Of a DNA stretch of 64,000 nucleotides, positions 54,249 through 62,440 are shown piece by piece (positions within the stretch are counted from its first letter, which is position 1; each line of letters starts with the position of its first letter). The notes beneath the pieces were generated by a model, which had not been told where the DNA came from, made no database searches, and was given only the letters and a program-made list of their open reading frames with translations. Source of the stretch: an uncultured Akkermansia sp. (GTDB lineage: Bacteria; Verrucomicrobiota; Verrucomicrobiia; Verrucomicrobiales; Akkermansiaceae); assembly GCA_905200945.1 (NCBI GenBank), contig CAJKMG010000007.1, positions 1 through 64,000 of the forward strand. The letters are read 5' to 3'. A program made the translations under genes and the position numbers.

Positions 54249-55477
54249 ACAGCAATACATCTTCAACAGGCAGGAAACGCCGGGATCGTCCGGCATTCGG
54301 CTGGGCGGGGCGTCCTGCAGCCCTCACCATGTGGATCATTTCCGTTCTATTGTGGTGCGTGCTGATGCGCCAGTCTTTTACGGCCATGCCCTGGGACGAC
54401 ATGACGGTCGCCGGGGAAAGCCTGCAGGAATTAAGAAGGCCGTTCGCCGCTGCCGGAATGGCCACAGGCGTTCTCGGCTCCAGCCTCTGTCTGGGGTGCC
54501 TGTTCTGGCTTTGCCTGTCTTCACTGACGGGCTCCGGCTGGGGAATCTCACTGAGAAGGGTTCTGGCGGCGGGGTGCTGGGGGTTTTTACCCGGTGTTCT
54601 GGTATTGGCCGGAACAGTCGGCTGCCTGACTACCGTGATTTTTCCGGAAGCAGCCCGTTACTGGGGTGTTGCGGATGTTTCCTCTCCCGGAGTCCAGGCC
54701 TTTGGCGTTTTGGATTTGTCTGACTTCTCATGGTGGAACCCGGCGTGGCTGTACGTGCGCATGGGGAGCATTGCAGCGCTTTCCTGGAGCATGGCCCAGG
54801 TATGGGAAACGCTGGTTGCGGGAAAAAATGTCTGGCAGCCTTCCTTCCGCCGGGGGGCTGCCGCCTTCTGCATGGTCGTGACGGTGATGATGCTGGGCCA
54901 GCTGGGGCTGGATATGCTGGGAGGGACGGGAAAGAGCATTCTTTCCATGTTCCCCGTATACATGATTGCATATGTTCTGCTGGCGTCTCTGGCATTCGCT
55001 GTGCTGTCCGCCGTGTTCCTGAGGAGGCTGGACGGAGGGAAGGAGCTGCCATGGCCCCGCCTGGGCGGCATGCTGACGGCCATGGTTCTGGTAAAAGCCT
55101 ATATTGTGTATTCGCAGTACATGATTACCTGGTACGCCTCCATGCCGGCTGAAATGTCCTTTTATGACGCCTCCGCTTCCTCCGGCTGGTCCGGGATGTT
55201 AGCCGCGGCTCTCGTTCTTCAGCTTCTGCTGCCTTTCCTTATTTTGCTATTCCCTGCGTTGAGACGCCGTCCATCCGCTCTGGGCGCCGTATGCGCCGGA
55301 GTGCTGTTTGGCTCCCTGCTGGAAGCGTGCTGGATGTTCGGCCCCGGCCTTGGGCTGGATCCGTCCGCGTGGAAGGCATGGCTTCCGTTCGCCCTGCTTC
55401 TGGTGGGGATGGCCCTTATCTGCTGTTTTTCCTTCCTGGGGGCTCTGAGTGTCCGCAGGGTGTTTCCCGAACCATAA
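54245..55477 (+). CDS. actF: ActF-like NrfD-family membrane subunit of alternative complex III
   Basis: 410 residues. A soluble basic start is followed by about ten helices: WIISVLLWCVLMRQSFTAMP, GVLGSSLCLGCLFWLCLSSL, VLAGTVGCLTTVIFPEAARY, LPRMSG-like PFLILLFPALRRRPS. It is paralogous to ActC and pairs with it in the membrane. Proton-path residues cannot be assigned by eye. The stop TAA shares its last A with the next ATG (TAATG), so the fifth gene is translationally coupled. Less conserved than the other subunits, so ActF identity rests partly on order. Confidence 0.78.
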   Translation: MNSNTSSTGRKRRDRPAFGWAGRPAALTMWIISVLLWCVLMRQSFTAMPWDDMTVAGESLQELRRPFAAAGMATGVLGSSLCLGCLFWLCLSSLTGSGWGISLRRVLAAGCWGFLPGVLVLAGTVGCLTTVIFPEAARYWGVADVSSPGVQAFGVLDLSDFSWWNPAWLYVRMGSIAALSWSMAQVWETLVAGKNVWQPSFRRGAAAFCMVVTVMMLGQLGLDMLGGTGKSILSMFPVYMIAYVLLASLAFAVLSAVFLRRLDGGKELPWPRLGGMLTAMVLVKAYIVYSQYMITWYASMPAEMSFYDASASSGWSGMLAAALVLQLLLPFLILLFPALRRRPSALGAVCAGVLFGSLLEACWMFGPGLGLDPSAWKAWLPFALLLVGMALICCFSFLGALSVRRVFPEP

Positions 55478-57801
55478 TGAACCGTACCGCCGCCGTTTTT
55501 TTTCTGTTTCTCCGCCGTCCGGGCGAGTATTTCCCCCTGTTCTGGCTGACCGGCGCTTTCGTGCCGGGCTTTCTGTGGTCGCTGGCGTACGCTTCCAGTC
55601 TGGTTGCGGAGGCTCCTTTGCCGTGGCCGGCCGGTCGCCTCATGTTCGCATTCTACGGCATGCTGGTGTACGGCTGGGCCCTCCCCGTTCTGTTTTCTTT
55701 TGCGGCGGGAAACAGGAGCCTGTGGATGAAACCCGCGGAATGGCTCTGGCATGCCTGCGTTGCGCTGGGGGTGGCGACCATTGCCGCAGGGAATGGGAGC
55801 GGCGTGCTCCTGATGCCTTTTGACTGGTGGGTCTGCCCGGTTTTTGCCTTCATTGCCGCAGGGGCGGCGTGCTTTGCATGGTTTCGGCCGTTTCCGTGGC
55901 CTGTACGGCTGTTGTTCAGTTCCTCCGCCGGGTGTGTGGCGGCGGCCCTTCTGTCGCTGGGATATACGCAGGCATTGTCCATGAATGGCCTGTTGGATGT
56001 TTCCACCCTGGGAGGAAGCCTGTCCTGCGGGCTGATGTTTGCCGCCCTGGGAGCGGCGGCGCTCCGCCTGGATATGGCGCAAGGGCGGACAGCCGGAATT
56101 CTCTCCGTCTGGATGGCCCTGGTGCTGGCTGCGGCGCCGGTGATTGGAGGGCTGGGGGGGCTTCTGGGGTTCCCCGTGCCGTGGAGGTTGGTGGAGGCCG
56201 GCGCCGTCTGGTTTTGGTGCGCCGTTCTTCCCTCCGTTCTGGCGGTAGCGCGTTTTTGGATAAAATCCGGTACGAAGACCGGAATATGGGTGAAGACCGG
56301 AGTTTCCCTGCTTGCCTTGCTGGCGGCATGGAACGTATTTGTTGTGGGCGCGCCGGAGCTGATGCAGTTTTCCCTGTCTGCGTGGCATGAACCGGAATTA
56401 TGGATTCTGCTGGGGGCCGGAGTTTTGATGATGGCGGGGGGAAAGGCCCCCGGACGTTTCCCCGTGGCATGGCGGCTGTTGGGCGCAGGCGTTTGCGGTG
56501 TGCTTCTGGCGTATGCCGTGGGCGTGCTTGCCGCCCTGGATGTCCAGGCTTTTCCTGAGGCCCGTCGCGCGGAGCTGATGAGCGGCTGGGTGGGCATGAC
56601 TGCCTGTGTCCACGCCGTTGCCATGGCTTTTTGCCTGGCGGGCAGCCTCTGCCTGTGGCGGCCAGCGGGAGCGGAAGACGGAGGCCGGGAGCCTTCCCCT
56701 CCGTTTTTGCGGCGTTTCTTCTTCATTTCAGCCGTAGCGGCGGCTTTGGCGCTGGCGACGGCTGCGGCCGTTTTTCTGCATGCTCCGCCTCCGGATTTCA
56801 TGGAGGTCAGGAGACCCGTTCATGATGCGGAAGGTTCCGGCATTTATGCCGCGGAGGGGTGTGCCCTGTGCCATACCCAGATTATCCGGCGTTCCCTGTC
56901 CGGAAAAGACTGGCAGACGGCTGTTGACCGCGGGACGGATCCGGATTTCCCCTACCGGGTCAGTGAACCGGAAGATATGGATGCCGAATTCAACAGGGAA
57001 GGAGCGCCGCAGGCAGGTATAGCGGCGGTTGGGCCGGATTTAAGCAATGCGGCGGAATATGCCGCGGGCAGGCTGGAATATGAGGATGCCGTTTCCGGCG
57101 GCACGCGCCGCGCCGCTCAGGTGCGGGAATGGCTGGCCCTGCATCTTTATCATCCGCGTGAACTTCAGTTCAAAAAGCCCTGGACGGTGTGTCCCTCCAT
57201 GACCGGCTTTTTTGAGGAACGCCCCGTAGAAGGAAATGCTCCTTCCCCGGAGGCCCTCCCTGTCCGGATGGAACCGGGCAGGGAACTGGTCCCAACGGAG
57301 CGTGGGAAACATCTGCTGAACTACCTGGCTTCTCTCCGGAGGGTGGAGCCTTCCCAGAAACGCGGCCGTATTCATTCTTTCCCGGGGATGTCCCATATTC
57401 ATCCGGATTATGCCGCGCATCCTCCCGCCGTGGACATGGAACGCCTGAAAAAAGCGCGCGCCGCTGCCGTCATGGAAAAGGGGAAAGGCGTGTATCTCTC
57501 CAAATGCGCCATTTGCCACGGCAGCGACGGCATGGGGGACAAGGTGACCTATCCACCCCTGGCCGGGTCCGAGTGGCTGAAGGAAAAGCCTGACGCGGAA
57601 ATCGTCAGGATCATCCTCCAGGGGCTGACCGGCCCCATCACGGTGAATGGAAAGGAATGGGATTCCACCATGCTGCCGCCTGGCATTACGAATTCCCGGG
57701 ATCTGGCCAATCTCCTCACATTCCTGCGCCGCCAGTTCGGCGGGGTGGAGAAGGCGGCCTATACGCCGGAGCAGGTGGACGCCATCCGCCGGAAGCTGTG
57801 A
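55477..57801 (+). CDS. Fused CcoN-like (ligand-free), CcoO-like and cytochrome c protein
   Basis: 774 residues. About 12-13 helices fill residues 15-445. PLPWPAGRLMFAFYGMLVYG aligns with the opening of CcoN, the cbb3 oxidase catalytic subunit, but the heme-ligand His of that block is replaced (AFYG where CcoN has LHTN), and no other pattern of paired His ligands is seen, so it should not reduce oxygen. The next part resembles CcoO: EGCALCHTQIIRRSLSGKD with heme Cys462, then GPDLSNAAEYA, LALHLYHPRELQFKKPW and PSMTGFFEE (axial Met). A second class I cytochrome c follows with C677-A-I-C-H and STMLPPG. It ends the act-like operon, translationally coupled by TAATG, and probably accepts electrons from it. 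Confidence 0.8.
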   Translation: MNRTAAVFFLFLRRPGEYFPLFWLTGAFVPGFLWSLAYASSLVAEAPLPWPAGRLMFAFYGMLVYGWALPVLFSFAAGNRSLWMKPAEWLWHACVALGVATIAAGNGSGVLLMPFDWWVCPVFAFIAAGAACFAWFRPFPWPVRLLFSSSAGCVAAALLSLGYTQALSMNGLLDVSTLGGSLSCGLMFAALGAAALRLDMAQGRTAGILSVWMALVLAAAPVIGGLGGLLGFPVPWRLVEAGAVWFWCAVLPSVLAVARFWIKSGTKTGIWVKTGVSLLALLAAWNVFVVGAPELMQFSLSAWHEPELWILLGAGVLMMAGGKAPGRFPVAWRLLGAGVCGVLLAYAVGVLAALDVQAFPEARRAELMSGWVGMTACVHAVAMAFCLAGSLCLWRPAGAEDGGREPSPPFLRRFFFISAVAAALALATAAAVFLHAPPPDFMEVRRPVHDAEGSGIYAAEGCALCHTQIIRRSLSGKDWQTAVDRGTDPDFPYRVSEPEDMDAEFNREGAPQAGIAAVGPDLSNAAEYAAGRLEYEDAVSGGTRRAAQVREWLALHLYHPRELQFKKPWTVCPSMTGFFEERPVEGNAPSPEALPVRMEPGRELVPTERGKHLLNYLASLRRVEPSQKRGRIHSFPGMSHIHPDYAAHPPAVDMERLKKARAAAVMEKGKGVYLSKCAICHGSDGMGDKVTYPPLAGSEWLKEKPDAEIVRIILQGLTGPITVNGKEWDSTMLPPGITNSRDLANLLTFLRRQFGGVEKAAYTPEQVDAIRRKL

Positions 57802-57812
57802 CGGGAGGGCCC

Positions 57813-57916
57813 CCGATTACAACGTTTCATGCTCCTGAACGGAAATGGCTGCAAATGCCATTCTATGATTTAAATGATAAGTCCGCACTTTCTGCGGACA
57901 GAAACGTTGTAATCGG
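57813..57916. repeat. 16-bp perfect inverted repeat flanking a 72-base loop with inner hairpin
   Basis: CCGATTACAACGTTTC (57813-57828) and GAAACGTTGTAATCGG (57901-57916) are exact complements. Inside lies a second hairpin, GTCCGCA (57881-57887) with TGCGGAC (57893-57899). The repeat starts 11 bases past the act-like operon and overlaps the first codons of the surface-protein fragment. It could be an RNA structure ending the operon, or the scar of a small mobile or invertible element. Confidence 0.7.
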
Positions 57917-58420
57917 AACAAATGCCAGTGCCGCCAATGGCACGGACAAAGTTGTGATAGGTTACCTCTTCCACCAAAGACAACCGGGGTACCGTTGTGG
58001 GTTCCTCGTCCGTGGGCACCAACTCCGCCGGAGTCGCCCTGGGGGGGGGATCATATTAAAGTAGGGAATTCCTGCGTTTCCGTAGGTTCCAGGTTCAATA
58101 CGGACCACTGTTACATGGGGATAGTCCTGGGTTATCAGAGTAATACGTCCAATGAATCGGAGAAGCTCCATACGGCCACGGCTTATTCCTTCTGCGCGGG
58201 CATGGGTTCCCGGATCAAGGGGGGGCCTTCTGCATAGGCATCGGCAGGGGGATTTATGTGGAAGACGGCGGCTGCGGGCACAGCATCGTTCTTGCGGCTA
58301 TGCCAAGTCGGAAGTGCCCAACGGCATCGTGATTTCCGGCGGCCACGCGACGGCCACCCGATGTGGTTCGTCAGTCCGGGCGTCATCAGCGGGGAGATGA
58401 TGCTGGATAGGCAAGCCCTT
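57855..58420 (+). pseudogene. Fragment of a YadA-head-like surface or tail protein, frameshifted
   Basis: Conceptual reading needs at least three frame changes. Frame one gives DRNVVIGTNASAANGTDKVV IGY. After about 57970 the next frame gives STKDNRGTVVGSSSVGTNSA GVALGG. After a nine-G run (58041-58049) a further frame gives DHIKVGNSCVSVGSRFNTDH and SCAGMGSRI-like stretches, then breaks again at a seven-G run (58219-58225). The repeated xVxIG and VALG patterns are those of YadA-type trimeric adhesin heads or related phage tail fibres. No signal peptide, anchor or remaining complete domain exists. It ends near 58400 where an unrelated truncated gene lies in opposite orientation. Confidence 0.7.
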
Positions 58421-58705
58421 TTAGATTTCTACAACTTCCTCTTTCGTGATGGCATTGTAGGCCAGTGTTATCCCTCCAAAGCCGGAACAGGGGGCCGGAG
58501 GATTGTCCGGGGCAATGTCCTTTGCCAGCAAATCCAGCGGGTATAATTCCAGTTTGGTGCCGGGGGTGCTGAAAAATACCACGTCGGGATTGTCCCCGGT
58601 CTCGTCCGTTTTAAAACCAAGCTTGTCCCGGTAAAATTGCAGGGACTTTTTCATGTCTATGACTCCAAGGCAGATGACGGTTACTCTGTTCATGTTCTTC
58701 TTCAT
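58421..58705 (-). pseudogene. Glyoxalase/VOC-family protein, truncated
   Basis: 94 residues against about 130-140 for the family. The N-terminal half has the usual opening (RVTVICLGVIDMKKSLQFYR, KLGFKTDETGDNPDVVFFST) and KLELYPL, but the last beta-alpha-beta part is missing: after GITLAYNAITKEEVVEI a stop codon comes where other members continue with about 40 more residues. The truncation coincides with the boundary of the YadA-like fragment on the other strand, so a rearrangement here probably cut both. It may still fold, but loss of the metal and substrate residues of the last segment makes activity doubtful. Confidence 0.7.
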
Positions 58706-58844
58706 GGAATTGACGAATAGCCTGTTTTCTGTTTAATGTTTTGCGGCGCCTCCGCCAGGAAAATGTGTTTTTCCCGGTTTTGTTAACGTCTGGTTTTATG
58801 GTGAAAGAAACAGAGCCGTCCGCTGGTAGTTAAGGAACCTTTTC

Positions 58845-59966
58845 ATGAAACTTCCTTCCTCCCGCATTCCCTGGCTGGACAACATCCGTGTTTTTGCCTG
58901 TATTCTCGTTATTGCCAGCCACATCGTGGGGCAGTTTTTTGTGTCGCCTCCTTTCACTCCGGACAATGAAACCTTTGCCTGGTCCTCCTTTTATACGGTG
59001 CTGGTGCGGGTCTCCATCCCCCTGTTTTTCATGATTTCCGGTGCCCTCCTGCTGCCCGTTCGGGATACGACTGGGCAATTCCTAAAAAAACGCTTTACCC
59101 GCGTCCTGTTCCCCTTCCTGTTGTGGTCTGCGTTTTACACTGTTTTTCCGTGGAGCTATGAAACGCTCACGGGGGACAGCTTTCACTCCGTCTTCCCCCT
59201 CTCACGGGTCACGCCGGACCTGGAAACCATGGGAACGAACCTGCTGCTGATTCCACTGAAATTCAGCGTAGGCATTCATCTCTGGTACCTCTACGTGCTG
59301 ATGGGCCTTTACCTCTTTTTGCCAGTCATATCCCCCTGGGTGGAGAAAGCGGGAAAGGCTGCTTTTGCCTACTTCCTGCTGCTGTGGACGTGCACCCTCT
59401 TGTTCCCTTATCTCCAGACCATTTTCCCCAGCTATCTGGGAAAATGCCCCTGGAATGAATACGGGGCCCTGCATTCATTCTCCGGGTACCTGGGTTACAT
59501 GGTGCTCGGCTGCTTTCTGAGGAAATACCTTGGGAATGCCTCCTTCGCCCGCACAGCCTGCTGGGCCGTTCCGTGTCTGGCCGCGGCCTTTTGGTTCACC
59601 CTCCATTTCTACCGGACGTCCACGGCTCTGGCCCAGTCCTCAAGCGGCGACTACATCGGCTTCGCCAGCATTAATGTGGCCCTCATGTCTGTGGCCGTCT
59701 TCGTTCTCTTCCAGTCACTTCCCGCGTTCAGAGCCGGGTCCGCGCCGCAGCGGCTCCTGGCTGATTTCTCCAGCATGAGTTTCGGCATCTACCTGGTCCA
59801 CTTTGTGCTGGTGGGAGCCGTTTACCGCCTCTTTGGCATACTCCATCTGTTGTTCCTTCCGGCTTCTCTTTCCATCCCGCTGCTGACTGCGGCGACGTGC
59901 CTGGCAGCCTGGGGAATCATCAAGCTGCTCTCCTTCCTCCCCGGCAGCAGGTACCTGATCGGATAA
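58845..59966 (+). CDS. Acyltransferase family 3 membrane protein
   Basis: 373 residues with ten to eleven hydrophobic helices. The opening RIPWLDNIRVFACILVIASH carries the family's conserved Arg and the His (IASH) thought to be catalytic. SIPLFFMISGALLLP and SVGIHLWYLYVLMGLYLFLP are further conserved blocks. Such proteins transfer O-acetyl or other acyl groups to surface glycans or lipids in the membrane. No glycan gene cluster is adjacent, so the target is unknown. Possibly the O-antigen or exopolysaccharide of this organism. A short region with a weak hairpin follows, shared with the icd terminator on the other strand. Confidence 0.9.
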   Translation: MKLPSSRIPWLDNIRVFACILVIASHIVGQFFVSPPFTPDNETFAWSSFYTVLVRVSIPLFFMISGALLLPVRDTTGQFLKKRFTRVLFPFLLWSAFYTVFPWSYETLTGDSFHSVFPLSRVTPDLETMGTNLLLIPLKFSVGIHLWYLYVLMGLYLFLPVISPWVEKAGKAAFAYFLLLWTCTLLFPYLQTIFPSYLGKCPWNEYGALHSFSGYLGYMVLGCFLRKYLGNASFARTACWAVPCLAAAFWFTLHFYRTSTALAQSSSGDYIGFASINVALMSVAVFVLFQSLPAFRAGSAPQRLLADFSSMSFGIYLVHFVLVGAVYRLFGILHLLFLPASLSIPLLTAATCLAAWGIIKLLSFLPGSRYLIG

Positions 59967-59982
59967 ATTCCGGCATGGAGAC

Positions 59983-60020
59983 AAAAAACTGCCCTCCGCA
60001 CCGTGTGGCGGGAGGGCAGT
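59983..60020 (-). terminator. Rho-independent terminator of icd
   Basis: On the minus strand ACTGCCCTCC and its complement form a stem (about 59989-60020) and a run of six T residues follows at 59983-59988. It lies 30 bases past the isocitrate dehydrogenase stop codon. The convergent acyltransferase gene may use the same stem. Confidence 0.82.
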
Positions 60021-60049
60021 CCGGATGGAAAAAGCGGGAAAAACAGGGA

Positions 60050-61297
60050 TCAGTTCAGGGCTTCCACCAGCTTGTCCCCATAGGCGGAGCAGGTAAGTTC
60101 CGTGGAACCGGGAATCATTTCCGCAAGGTCGAACGTAACCGTTTTTTCGGAAATCACCCGGTCAATGGCCCGGATCAGCAGGTCGGCGGCTTCCGTCCAA
60201 CCCATGTAGCGCAACATCATCTCCGCAGACAGGATGACGGAGCTGGGGTTGGCCTTGTTCAGTCCTGCCAGTTTGGGGCCGGTGCCGTGCGTAGCTTCAA
60301 AAATGGAATGTCCCGTCAGGTAATTGATGTTGCCTCCGGGGGCGATGCCGATGCCGCCTACCTGCGCCGCCAGGGCGTCGGAGATGTAATCCCCATTCAG
60401 ATTCAGCGTGGCTACCACGTCGAAGTTTTCCGGATGGAGCAGAATTTCCTGGAGGAAAGCGTCCGCAATGCAATCCTTGATGACGATACCGTCGGGGAGC
60501 TTCAGCCAGGGGCCGTCCCCGATGGGGAGGGCGCCGTATTCACGCCGCGCGACATCATATCCCCAGTCACGGAAGCCGCCTTCCGTGAACTTCATGATGT
60601 TGCCCTTATGCACCAGCGTGACGCTCTTCCTTCCGTTTTTCACGGCATAGTCAATGGCGGCGCGCACCAGGCGCTCCGTGCCTTCACGGGAAACGGGCTT
60701 GATGCCGAAGCCGGAGCTTTCCGGGAAACGCACCTTTTTCATGCGGTCCGGGAAAATGCGGCTCATGGTATCAAAAAACAGCTTGGCGTCCTCCGTGCCT
60801 TCCTTGAATTCGATTCCGGCGTAGATATCTTCCGTGTTTTCGCGGAAAACGACCATGTCCACTTTTTCCGGAGCTTTGACGGGAGTTTCAATGCCGTTGA
60901 AATAGCGCACGGGACGCAGACAGACAAACAGGTCCAGATCCTGCCGCAGCGTGACGTTCAGACTGCGGATGCCGCCGCCCACCGGAGTGGTGAGGGGGCC
61001 CTTGATGCCGATGAGGTACGTGCGGAAAGCTTCCACCGTCTCATTCGGAAGCCAAGTGCCCAGATTGTCAAAAGACTTTTGCCCGGCAAAAACTTCATAC
61101 CACGCGATGGAACGCCTGCCCTGGTAGGCCTTGGCTACGGCTGCGTCAATGACACGGGATGCCGCCGCCCATATTTCAGGACCGGTTCCGTCACCGATGA
61201 TGAAAGGAATGACGGGCCTGTCCGGAACACAAAGCCTGCCGTTCTGCATGGTGACGGCTGCACCGTCCGCGGGAGGGGTGAATGTTAAATTGGCCAT
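60050..61297 (-). CDS. icd: Isocitrate dehydrogenase (NADP-type)
   Basis: 415 residues, the length of E. coli Icd (416). It oxidises isocitrate to 2-oxoglutarate in the TCA cycle. Matching blocks are IPFIIGDGTGPEIWAAASRV, GPLTTPVGGGIRSLNVTLRQ (the conserved Ser is the phosphorylation-site position), VVFRENTEDIYAGIEFKEG, VTLVHKGNIMKFTEGGFRDW and NLNGDYISDALAAQVGG. The ATG at 61297 gives MANLTFTPP; a longer upstream frame of 44 residues shows no family similarity. Own terminator, so probably a single-gene unit. Confidence 0.96.
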   Translation of the reverse strand: MANLTFTPPADGAAVTMQNGRLCVPDRPVIPFIIGDGTGPEIWAAASRVIDAAVAKAYQGRRSIAWYEVFAGQKSFDNLGTWLPNETVEAFRTYLIGIKGPLTTPVGGGIRSLNVTLRQDLDLFVCLRPVRYFNGIETPVKAPEKVDMVVFRENTEDIYAGIEFKEGTEDAKLFFDTMSRIFPDRMKKVRFPESSGFGIKPVSREGTERLVRAAIDYAVKNGRKSVTLVHKGNIMKFTEGGFRDWGYDVARREYGALPIGDGPWLKLPDGIVIKDCIADAFLQEILLHPENFDVVATLNLNGDYISDALAAQVGGIGIAPGGNINYLTGHSIFEATHGTGPKLAGLNKANPSSVILSAEMMLRYMGWTEAADLLIRAIDRVISEKTVTFDLAEMIPGSTELTCSAYGDKLVEALN

Positions 61298-61438
61298 GAC
61301 GTGCGTTCCTTTATAGGACGCAGCCCGGTTTGGCAAGATAAAAGAACGGAATGGGGAACTGTGCTTTGTGGAGCTTTGCCGGCTCCTGAAGCAACCGGAC
61401 TGGAAATGTTTTCCCCCCTTCTCCCGCATGAGCGTGTC

Positions 61439-62131
61439 TCAGAACCAGCGGTCCTTTCCGGAAGGTTCCTCCGGCTGACCGGCTTCTTCCCGGAGGCGTT
61501 TGAGGAAATTTTCTTCAGCCTGATGTTTCAAGCCGCTCTCCATGATATGCTTCCGGGCGTTTTCGTTCAGCTGGTTGACGGCAATGGCGGCATCTTCGGA
61601 AGTCAGCCTGTTCCAGATGCCGGCGTCATCCTTCACGATTCGCAGGGACCCCTCCACCATCTCACAGGAAATCAGCTTGCCATGAAGGCCCTCTGCCGTA
61701 ATGGGGCCTTTGTTTCCTGCGGGAATGATAATCCGAAGAGGTTCGGGCCCTTCCAGGCTGATGCCCCCGTGGGCGCGATAGGCCGCTTTCAGAACCAGCG
61801 TTTTCCTGCTCCACCACCAGGTGGTGGAATAACGGTATTCATATTCGAAAGTCCGTTCCACTGTCACCAGATTGGCAACTTTTTCATCCTTCTGCACCAC
61901 CAGGGCCACGCTGCCGTGGTTGGAGGAGAATCCCTTATTGATTAGGGTGAGCCCCATTTCCCTGCCGGCTTCAATCAGTTTTTCCGCCACAGCCATCGGT
62001 TTTTCCGCTGGGGCGGTGATGCAGGAGCGCACCCCCCAGAACGATACGGCCAGCACACCAATCAGAACGGCTCCCCTGACCAGTGCGACAACGGCGGGGG
62101 AATGGAAAAAGGAGGGGGAGGAACCGCTCAT
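61439..62131 (-). CDS. DUF4230-like membrane-anchored protein
   Basis: 230 residues. One N-terminal hydrophobic helix (VVALVRGAVLIGVLAVSFWG) is followed by a domain that looks like DUF4230: VALVVQKDEKVANLVTVERT FEYEYRYSTTWWWSRKTLVL, then GPITAEGLHGKLISCEMVEG, and a helical end. Function unknown for the family; it is often found as a membrane protein with the domain outside. It lies 21 bases after the DUF1232 gene stop on the same strand and may be cotranscribed. Confidence 0.72.
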   Translation of the reverse strand: MSGSSPSFFHSPAVVALVRGAVLIGVLAVSFWGVRSCITAPAEKPMAVAEKLIEAGREMGLTLINKGFSSNHGSVALVVQKDEKVANLVTVERTFEYEYRYSTTWWWSRKTLVLKAAYRAHGGISLEGPEPLRIIIPAGNKGPITAEGLHGKLISCEMVEGSLRIVKDDAGIWNRLTSEDAAIAVNQLNENARKHIMESGLKHQAEENFLKRLREEAGQPEEPSGKDRWF

Positions 62132-62152
62132 GTGTTGCGCGTGGCGGGAAAT

Positions 62153-62440
62153 TCAGGGTTCCGGGTCTTCATGGGTGTCATGTTCCCTGATGGGCGGCAT
62201 GAACAGGGCCAGGAAGGTGAAGGCGATGACGGTCAGGTCGTCTATCTGGCCAACTCCCGGAATGAAATCCGGAATCAGGTCAATGGGGGAAAAGGCATAA
62301 AGAGCCGTCAGAGCCAGGAGAACAATCTTGCGTCTGGTGAAAAGACGCGGTTCTCCTTCCCGGCTGCGGAAATAATTGACGGCCCTGGCCAGGAGCTGCT
62401 GCCTGGGGCCGTTGGGCGGAATGGGAAGATTGTTTTTCAT
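62153..62440 (-). CDS. DUF1232 (YkvA-like) membrane protein
   Basis: 95 residues from the ATG at 62440; the longer in-frame extension has no family match. The DUF1232 core is RRKIVLLALTALYAFSPIDL IPDF with the typical SPIDLIPDFIP and a second short helix (LTVIAFTFLALFMPP). These small proteins have one or two helices and no known activity. Likely in one transcript with the DUF4230-like gene, upstream of it. Confidence 0.85.
   Translation of the reverse strand: MKNNLPIPPNGPRQQLLARAVNYFRSREGEPRLFTRRKIVLLALTALYAFSPIDLIPDFIPGVGQIDDLTVIAFTFLALFMPPIREHDTHEDPEP

Noticed and set aside
55219..56801. Long minus-strand open frames across the fused cytochrome gene
   Set aside because: They are rich in Arg, Gly and Pro as is typical of shadow frames in GC-rich coding sequence; the plus strand has heme motifs and membrane helices.
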